A stretch of 7,747 nt of DNA, taken from CAZGXQ01 sp964530195 (GTDB lineage: Bacteria > Patescibacteriota > Minisyncoccia > Minisyncoccales > GBS-2). Under the pieces are notes generated by a model. It ran no database searches, had not been told where the DNA came from, and saw only the letters and a program-made list of their open reading frames with translations. The position numbers were made by a program, and so were the translations under genes. The stretch covers positions 1 through 7,747 of the forward strand of contig CAZGXQ010000034.1 of the NCBI GenBank assembly GCA_964530195.1, written 5' to 3'. Position 1 is the stretch's first letter, and each line of letters starts with the position of its first letter. Below, in pieces: positions 4,073-7,747 of the stretch.

Positions 4073-6073
4073 CTATAAAAAGAGGGGTAAAAATATCAAA
4101 GCTACCTTTCCAATCAATTTTAGCAAAATATTAATTGAAGGACCTGCAGTATCCTTTAAAGGATCTCCAACAGTGTCTCCGATTACTGAAGCTTGATGAG
4201 CTAAAGAGCCTTTTCCTCCGAAATTTCCAGCTTCAATATATTTTTTTGCATTGTCCCAAGCAGCACCACTATCTGCCATAAACAAAGCTAATGGAAAGGC
4301 AGTAATTAAAGCTCCAGCTAAAAATCCAGTCAGTCCTTCTACTCCAAAGAAATATCCTACTAAAATTGGTAAAATTATAATCAAAAATCCAGGCAACAAC
4401 ATCTCTGCTAAAGCTGCTTTTGTAACTAATTCTATACATTTTTCATACTCTGGTTTTGCTTTACCCTCTCTTAATCCTTCAATTTCTCTAAACTGCCTTC
4501 TTACTTCCTTTACCATTTCTAAAGCTCCTCGGCTTACTCCTCGAATTAACAGTGCAGGAAACAAAAATGAAATCATTCCTCCAATAAAAAGCGAAGCTAA
4601 AATTTTTGGATCAGCCAAATTAATGGTTTCTAATTTTGCTTTTTGTAAAAAGGTTGCTAGCCAAGCTAAAGCTACTAATGCTGCAGAACCAATCGCAAAA
4701 CCCTTTCCAATGGCTGCAGTAGTATTGCCCACTGCATCTAAAGCTTCCGTCTTTTTTCTTACTTCTGGAGGAAGTTCTGCCATTTCCGCAATACCTGCAG
4801 CATTATCAGCAATGGGACCATAACAATCGCTAGAAAGGTTAATCCCCAAAACTACTAAAACTCCCAAACCTGCAATTGCAATTCCGTAAAGTCCATAAGG
4901 TAAAGCTATAGAATATACTAAAAACATAGCAATTGCCACGCCCAAAACTGGCAAAATTATGCTCAAAAATCCAGTTGCTAGTCCTTCTAAAATCAAAACC
5001 GGAGCTCCAAATTGGGCTGACTTTGCAATATTAATTACTGGCTTTTTTTCTCCTGAAGTATAATATTGAGTTGCTTTTCCAATCAAAAATCCAACCAAAA
5101 GACCAATTAATAAACACCAGAAAAATTTAAGGTGACCAAAAATTTTTTGAACAAGAAAATAAGCCAAAATTATCATCAAAACATTAGCTACTAAAATTCC
5201 CCGATTCATTGCTTTTTCTACCCCCCAAACTTGTTGAGCAAAATCAGCATTTTCTAATTTGCTCGAAACTTTAGCAAAAAAACTTCCAATAATTGAACTC
5301 AAAATCCCCAAACCAGCTAAAATAAAAGGTAAAATTAACCCTTTCTCACCTAATAATAAAAGACCAATCACTGAACTTGAAACTATCGCATCAACATAAC
5401 TTTCAAACAAATCAGAACCCATTCCAGCAATGTCTCCCACATTATCTCCTACTTGATCTGCAATAACTGCTGGATTTCTTGGATCGTCCTCTGGGATTCC
5501 TTGTTCTACCTTTCCCACTAAATCTGCTCCAATATCAGCAGATTTTGTGTAAATTCCCCCACCTACTCTAAGAAAGAGGGCAGCAATAGAAGAGCCAAAG
5601 GCAAAATTTATTAATATATTGACATCTTTTGAAATAAGCCACAAAACACTAGCTCCCAATAGTCCCAAGCTTACTACCAAAAATCCCATCACTTCTCCTG
5701 CAGAAAATGCAATATCAAATCCTTTAACAAAACTTAATCGAGAAGCCTCAGTAGTTTTAGCATTAGCTAAGGTAGAAATTCTCATTCCCAAATAGCCAGC
5801 TAAACTAGAAACAAATGCGCCAAAAAAGAAAGCTAAAACTTGACCTAAATTTTTATTAATTATTCCCAAACAAATCCCAATCACTATTAAAACTAAAGCC
5901 ATTGTCTGGAACTCCCTTCTCAAAAAAGCTCTTGCCCCGTCTTGGATAGCTTTTGAAATCTCTTCCATTTTTGGAGTTCCGCTTGAAGCTTTTCTAATTT
6001 TTTGGATTAAATAGAGAACGAAAGAAATCCCAAAAAGAGCAAAAATTAAAGAAATTGTAATTTGATTTATCAT
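4073..6073 (-). CDS. hppA: Membrane-bound ion-pumping pyrophosphatase (K+-dependent type)
   Basis: An integral membrane enzyme (666 residues, about 15-16 helices) that hydrolyses pyrophosphate and pumps H+ or Na+ out of the cytoplasm. Signatures are clear: DIGADLVGKVEQGIPEDDPRN (180-200), IADQVGDNVGDIAGMGSDLFE (204-224), SSDCYGPIADNAAGIAEM (414-431), ALDAVGNTTAAIGKGFAIGSA (444-464), DSGAAWDNAKKYIE (601-614) and IGDTVGDPLKDTAGPS (631-646). Ala at 453 and Gly at 456 in GNTTAAIGKG mark the K+-dependent class; the K+-independent class has Lys and Thr there. E224 occupies the helix-6 glutamate position of Na+-type and many K+-dependent enzymes, with an additional Asp at 228, so the pumped ion is uncertain. 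The usual EYYTS motif reads QYYTS (336-340). It lies 71 bases after the HIT gene and three before the nuclease gene. No Shine-Dalgarno site is seen. Confidence 0.97.
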   Translation of the reverse strand: MINQITISLIFALFGISFVLYLIQKIRKASSGTPKMEEISKAIQDGARAFLRREFQTMALVLIVIGICLGIINKNLGQVLAFFFGAFVSSLAGYLGMRISTLANAKTTEASRLSFVKGFDIAFSAGEVMGFLVVSLGLLGASVLWLISKDVNILINFAFGSSIAALFLRVGGGIYTKSADIGADLVGKVEQGIPEDDPRNPAVIADQVGDNVGDIAGMGSDLFESYVDAIVSSSVIGLLLLGEKGLILPFILAGLGILSSIIGSFFAKVSSKLENADFAQQVWGVEKAMNRGILVANVLMIILAYFLVQKIFGHLKFFWCLLIGLLVGFLIGKATQYYTSGEKKPVINIAKSAQFGAPVLILEGLATGFLSIILPVLGVAIAMFLVYSIALPYGLYGIAIAGLGVLVVLGINLSSDCYGPIADNAAGIAEMAELPPEVRKKTEALDAVGNTTAAIGKGFAIGSAALVALAWLATFLQKAKLETINLADPKILASLFIGGMISFLFPALLIRGVSRGALEMVKEVRRQFREIEGLREGKAKPEYEKCIELVTKAALAEMLLPGFLIIILPILVGYFFGVEGLTGFLAGALITAFPLALFMADSGAAWDNAKKYIEAGNFGGKGSLAHQASVIGDTVGDPLKDTAGPSINILLKLIGKVALIFLPLFL

Positions 6074-6081
6074 GGCTTTTG

Positions 6082-6099
6082 TTAAAATTTATGTTTTAA
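6082..6099 (-). repeat. Small inverted repeat upstream of hppA
   Basis: TTAAAA and TTTTAA flank a six-base spacer, ending eight bases before the hppA ATG. The arm, spacer and arm lengths (6-6-6) match the repeat before the DUF5679 gene, although the sequence differs. It is composed only of A and T in the arms, so chance is a serious alternative. Confidence 0.3.
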
Positions 6100-6119
6100 A
6101 CCTTGACCTTGACTCCTCT

Positions 6120-6148
6120 ATTTTAAAAAAATTATTCTTTAACATCAA
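6120..6148 (-). promoter_or_regulatory. Candidate promoter for the hppA-nuclease-HD unit
   Basis: The minus strand reads TTGATG (6148-6143), 17 bases, then TAAAAT (6125-6120). The -35 overlaps the stop codon of the HIT gene. Transcription would begin near 6113, giving a leader of about 40 bases that includes GAGGAG near its start and a direct TCAAGG repeat. The -35 is only a partial match, so hppA may instead depend on transcription from the HIT promoter. Confidence 0.35.
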
Positions 6149-6549
6149 GCTTTGAGTAAAGAGGAAATCTCTTTTGCAATTTTTTCCATTTCTTCCTTTT
6201 CAATTTTGTGAATAATTGAAAGATCTACTAAAGCTCCATGATTATCTCCTGGAAACCTAGGAAGTAAATGAATATGAGCATGAAAAACTTCTTCGCCCAT
6301 GATAAAAGAAACAACAAAATCTGTTTTCATTGCTTTTTTGATTGCATTGGCTATTTTACCTACTACCTCAAAATACTCTCCCAAATACGGAACATCCCAA
6401 ACCCATCTAAAATGCTCTTTTGGAATCACTAAGGTATGACCTGGATTTCTTGGTTTAATATCCAAAAATGCCAAAAATTTTTCATCCTCAAAGACTTTAA
6501 AACAAGGAATTTCTTTTTTTGCTATCTTGCAAAAAATACAATTTTCCAT
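6145..6549 (-). CDS. HIT-family (HINT-like) nucleotide-binding hydrolase
   Basis: A complete 134-residue HIT-domain protein of usual family length. The nucleotide-binding motif is VFHAHIHLLPR (88-98), giving the histidine triad H90, H92 and H94; the middle one, H92, is the expected nucleophile. The N-terminus CIFCKIAKKEIP (C4, C7), together with H46 in PKEHF, matches the zinc-binding variants. FLAFLDIKPRNPGHTLVIPKEH (25-46) is the standard HIT core. Family members hydrolyse AMP-lysine, AMP-amidates or dinucleoside polyphosphates, or transfer nucleotides; the exact substrate here is unknown. It is the first gene of the minus-strand array and is divergent from the helicase gene, 42 bases away. 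There is no Shine-Dalgarno site, and the likely transcript leader is only a few bases long. Confidence 0.93.
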   Translation of the reverse strand: MENCIFCKIAKKEIPCFKVFEDEKFLAFLDIKPRNPGHTLVIPKEHFRWVWDVPYLGEYFEVVGKIANAIKKAMKTDFVVSFIMGEEVFHAHIHLLPRFPGDNHGALVDLSIIHKIEKEEMEKIAKEISSLLKA

Positions 6550-6554
6550 ATTAT
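6527..6554 (+). promoter_or_regulatory. Candidate sigma-70-type promoter for the helicase gene
   Basis: The plus strand reads TTGCAA (6527-6532), 16 bases, then TATTAT (6549-6554). Transcription would start near 6561, about 30 bases before the helicase ATG at 6592. The -35 and most of the spacer lie inside the beginning of the divergent HIT gene, and this promoter faces the HIT promoter within the same short region, so the two may interfere. Confidence 0.45.
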
Positions 6555-6561
6555 TTAAGGA

Positions 6562-6567
6562 ATAATA
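6562..6567 (-). promoter_or_regulatory. Candidate -10 element for the HIT gene
   Basis: TATTAT on the minus strand ends 12 bases before the HIT ATG at 6549, so transcription would start about five or six bases before the start codon. No good -35 is visible in the T-rich stretch upstream. The very short leader fits the missing ribosome binding site. Confidence 0.35.
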
Positions 6568-6591
6568 CCAAAAAGTTTAAAAAAAGAAAAG

Positions 6592-7747
6592 ATGAAACTA
6601 GGAAAATACATCAAATGGTTCAAAAGATTGATTGAAAAAGAAAAGGAAGCAGAGATTGAAGTAATGAAAAAGGAAATCAAAACCCTTCCTGGAAAGGAAA
6701 GAGAAAAATTGGGAAGGGCAATTTTAAATTTGAAAGGGAAAATTGTTGGAAGGGAGTTTGCTTTCAAAATAGTAAAATATGGAAGAGAAAAAGAAATCCA
6801 AACTGAAATTTCGGTTGGAGATTTAGTTTTAATTTCAAAAGGAAATCCATTAAGAAGCAATTTGGTTGGAGTTGTTACCGAAAAGGGCAAAAGATATTTG
6901 TGCGTGGCTTTAGAAAATGTTCCAATTTGGGCATTAAATGACATAAGAATTGATTTATTTGCAAACGATGTTACTTTTAAAAGGCAAATTGAAAATTTAA
7001 AAAGTCTTACAGAAAGCGGAAGAAGGGCTTTATTTTACAGTTTAGGAAAGTTGTTTCCTATTCCTTCAAAAAAAATCCCCTTTTCTCCAATTGATAAAAG
7101 TTTAAACTTCTCCCAAAAATTAGCGGTTTCTTTTGCTTTAGGAACTAAAGATTTCTTTTTAATTCAAGGACCTTTTGGGACTGGAAAAACTAGAACATTA
7201 GTGGAAATTATTTTGCAACTTGTAAAAAGAGGAGAAAAAGTTTTAGCTTGTGCAGAAAGTAATGTAGGAGTTGATAACTTAGTAGAAAAATTAATGAAAA
7301 AAGCAAAAGTTGTAAGATTGGGGCATCCTTCAAGAGTAGCAAAAAATTTAATTGAATCCACTCTTTTTTATCAAGTGGAAAATTCAAAAAATTACCAAAA
7401 AGTAAAAAGACTAAGAGAAAAGATAGAAGAATTAGTTGCTTTTAGAGATCAATTTTTAAAACCTACTCCTCAAAGAAAAAGAGGATTGGAAGATGAGAAA
7501 ATTTTAAGATTAGCACAAGCAAAAAGAACAAAAAGGGGAATAAAAATTGAAGATATTGAATCAATGGCAGAATGGATAAAAATTCAAAATCAAATTACAA
7601 AGATAATCAAAGAAATTTCAAAAATTGAAGAAAAAATTGCTAAAAAAATTTTAGAGGAAGCTGAAGTAGTATTGTGTACTAATTCTTCTGCAGCGCTTGA
7701 GTTTTTGAAAGATTTTGAATTTGATGCCGCAGTAATTGATGAAGCAA
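6592..7747 (+). CDS. DNA2/NAM7-like (IGHMBP2-type) SF1 helicase, C-terminus cut by window
   Basis: The frame is open from ATG at 6592 to the window end (385 full codons) with no stop. The N-terminal part (about 1-165) has a Lys/Glu-rich helix, then a beta-rich section (VGDLVLISKGNP, GVVTEKGKRYLCVAL) like the beta-barrel 1B region of IGHMBP2/Upf1 helicases. The helicase core follows: Q-motif LNFSQKLAVSFAL (171-183), Walker A GPFGTGKT (193-200), motif Ia AESNVGVDNL (221-230), a charged helical insertion (about 255-350), VVLCTNSSAA (359-368) and motif II VIDEA (381-385), where the sequence stops. Motifs III to VI lie outside. The family unwinds DNA or RNA 5' to 3' using ATP; its role in this organism is unknown. 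No Shine-Dalgarno site is present, only an A-rich AAAAAGAAAAG run before the ATG. It is the only plus-strand gene. Confidence 0.92.
   Translation, partial: MKLGKYIKWFKRLIEKEKEAEIEVMKKEIKTLPGKEREKLGRAILNLKGKIVGREFAFKIVKYGREKEIQTEISVGDLVLISKGNPLRSNLVGVVTEKGKRYLCVALENVPIWALNDIRIDLFANDVTFKRQIENLKSLTESGRRALFYSLGKLFPIPSKKIPFSPIDKSLNFSQKLAVSFALGTKDFFLIQGPFGTGKTRTLVEIILQLVKRGEKVLACAESNVGVDNLVEKLMKKAKVVRLGHPSRVAKNLIESTLFYQVENSKNYQKVKRLREKIEELVAFRDQFLKPTPQRKRGLEDEKILRLAQAKRTKRGIKIEDIESMAEWIKIQNQITKIIKEISKIEEKIAKKILEEAEVVLCTNSSAALEFLKDFEFDAAVIDEA

Noticed and set aside
3831..4196. Plus-strand 121-codon open frame
   Set aside because: Antisense to the nuclease gene and the end of hppA, Phe/Ser-rich, with no recognisable domain.
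4251..4823. Plus-strand 190-codon open frame opposite hppA
   Set aside because: It is antisense to highly conserved HppA motifs; its Ser/Ala/Pro/Lys-rich composition is what the complement of such a gene gives, and no family is recognisable.
6126..6144. Possible rho-independent terminator after the HIT gene
   Set aside because: There is a run of seven T on the minus strand, but no GC-rich hairpin precedes it; the run fits better as promoter spacer.
6555..6944. Minus-strand 129-codon open frame opposite the helicase start
   Set aside because: Phe/Ser/Pro-rich complement of a Lys/Glu-rich coding region; the plus-strand frame has clear helicase motifs.

Overview
The window is AT-rich, densely packed DNA with the layout of a small-genome bacterium. 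Eight genes lie on the minus strand (963 and below up to 6549) and one on the plus strand (6592 onward). Genes are compact, intergenic gaps are short, two gene pairs overlap, and clear Shine-Dalgarno sites are almost absent. TGA works as a normal stop. Promoters resembling sigma-70 sites (best: TTGACA-17-GATAAT) argue for a bacterium rather than an archaeon. The mix of a DUF5679 mini-protein, an oversized zinc-lid adenylate-kinase-like protein, a membrane pyrophosphatase, an IGHMBP2-type helicase and a Cys-rich FN3/Thr-Pro/CARDB secreted protein is what I would expect from a Candidate Phyla Radiation (Patescibacteria) genome, possibly Parcubacteria or Microgenomates. That assignment is inference; no rRNA or marker gene is present.

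Layout from left to right. 1-963 (-): a partial secreted protein with a signal peptide, a Cys-rich region, an FN3 domain, a Thr-Pro linker and a CARDB-like domain. It is read from its own strong promoter in the 62-base gap before the next gene. 1026-2075 (-): adenylate-kinase-like nucleotide kinase. 2056-2922 (-): membrane-anchored ComEC-type metallo-beta-lactamase-fold protein. 2946-3116 (-): 56-residue DUF5679 zinc-ribbon protein, with a candidate promoter and repeats just upstream. 3198-3752 (-): HD-domain phosphohydrolase. 3749-4069 (-): small PD-(D/E)XK nuclease resembling Hjc. 4073-6073 (-): membrane-bound ion-pumping pyrophosphatase HppA. 6145-6549 (-): HIT-family nucleotide-binding protein. 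6592-7747 (+): the first 385 codons of a DNA2/NAM7-like (IGHMBP2-type) SF1 helicase, cut by the window end.

The minus-strand genes probably form two or three transcription units read right to left: HIT with hppA, nuclease and HD (the last three practically touching); then DUF5679, MBL and kinase; then the surface protein alone. Several products act on phosphoanhydride or nucleotide substrates (HIT, HppA, HD, kinase), and two are nucleic-acid-processing types (ComEC-like MBL, Hjc-like nuclease). A role in DNA or nucleotide scavenging would fit a nucleotide-auxotrophic episymbiont, but this is a hypothesis from context only. I see no tRNA, rRNA, CRISPR array, insertion sequence or convincing rho-independent terminator. 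There is no gene-free stretch over 300 bases.
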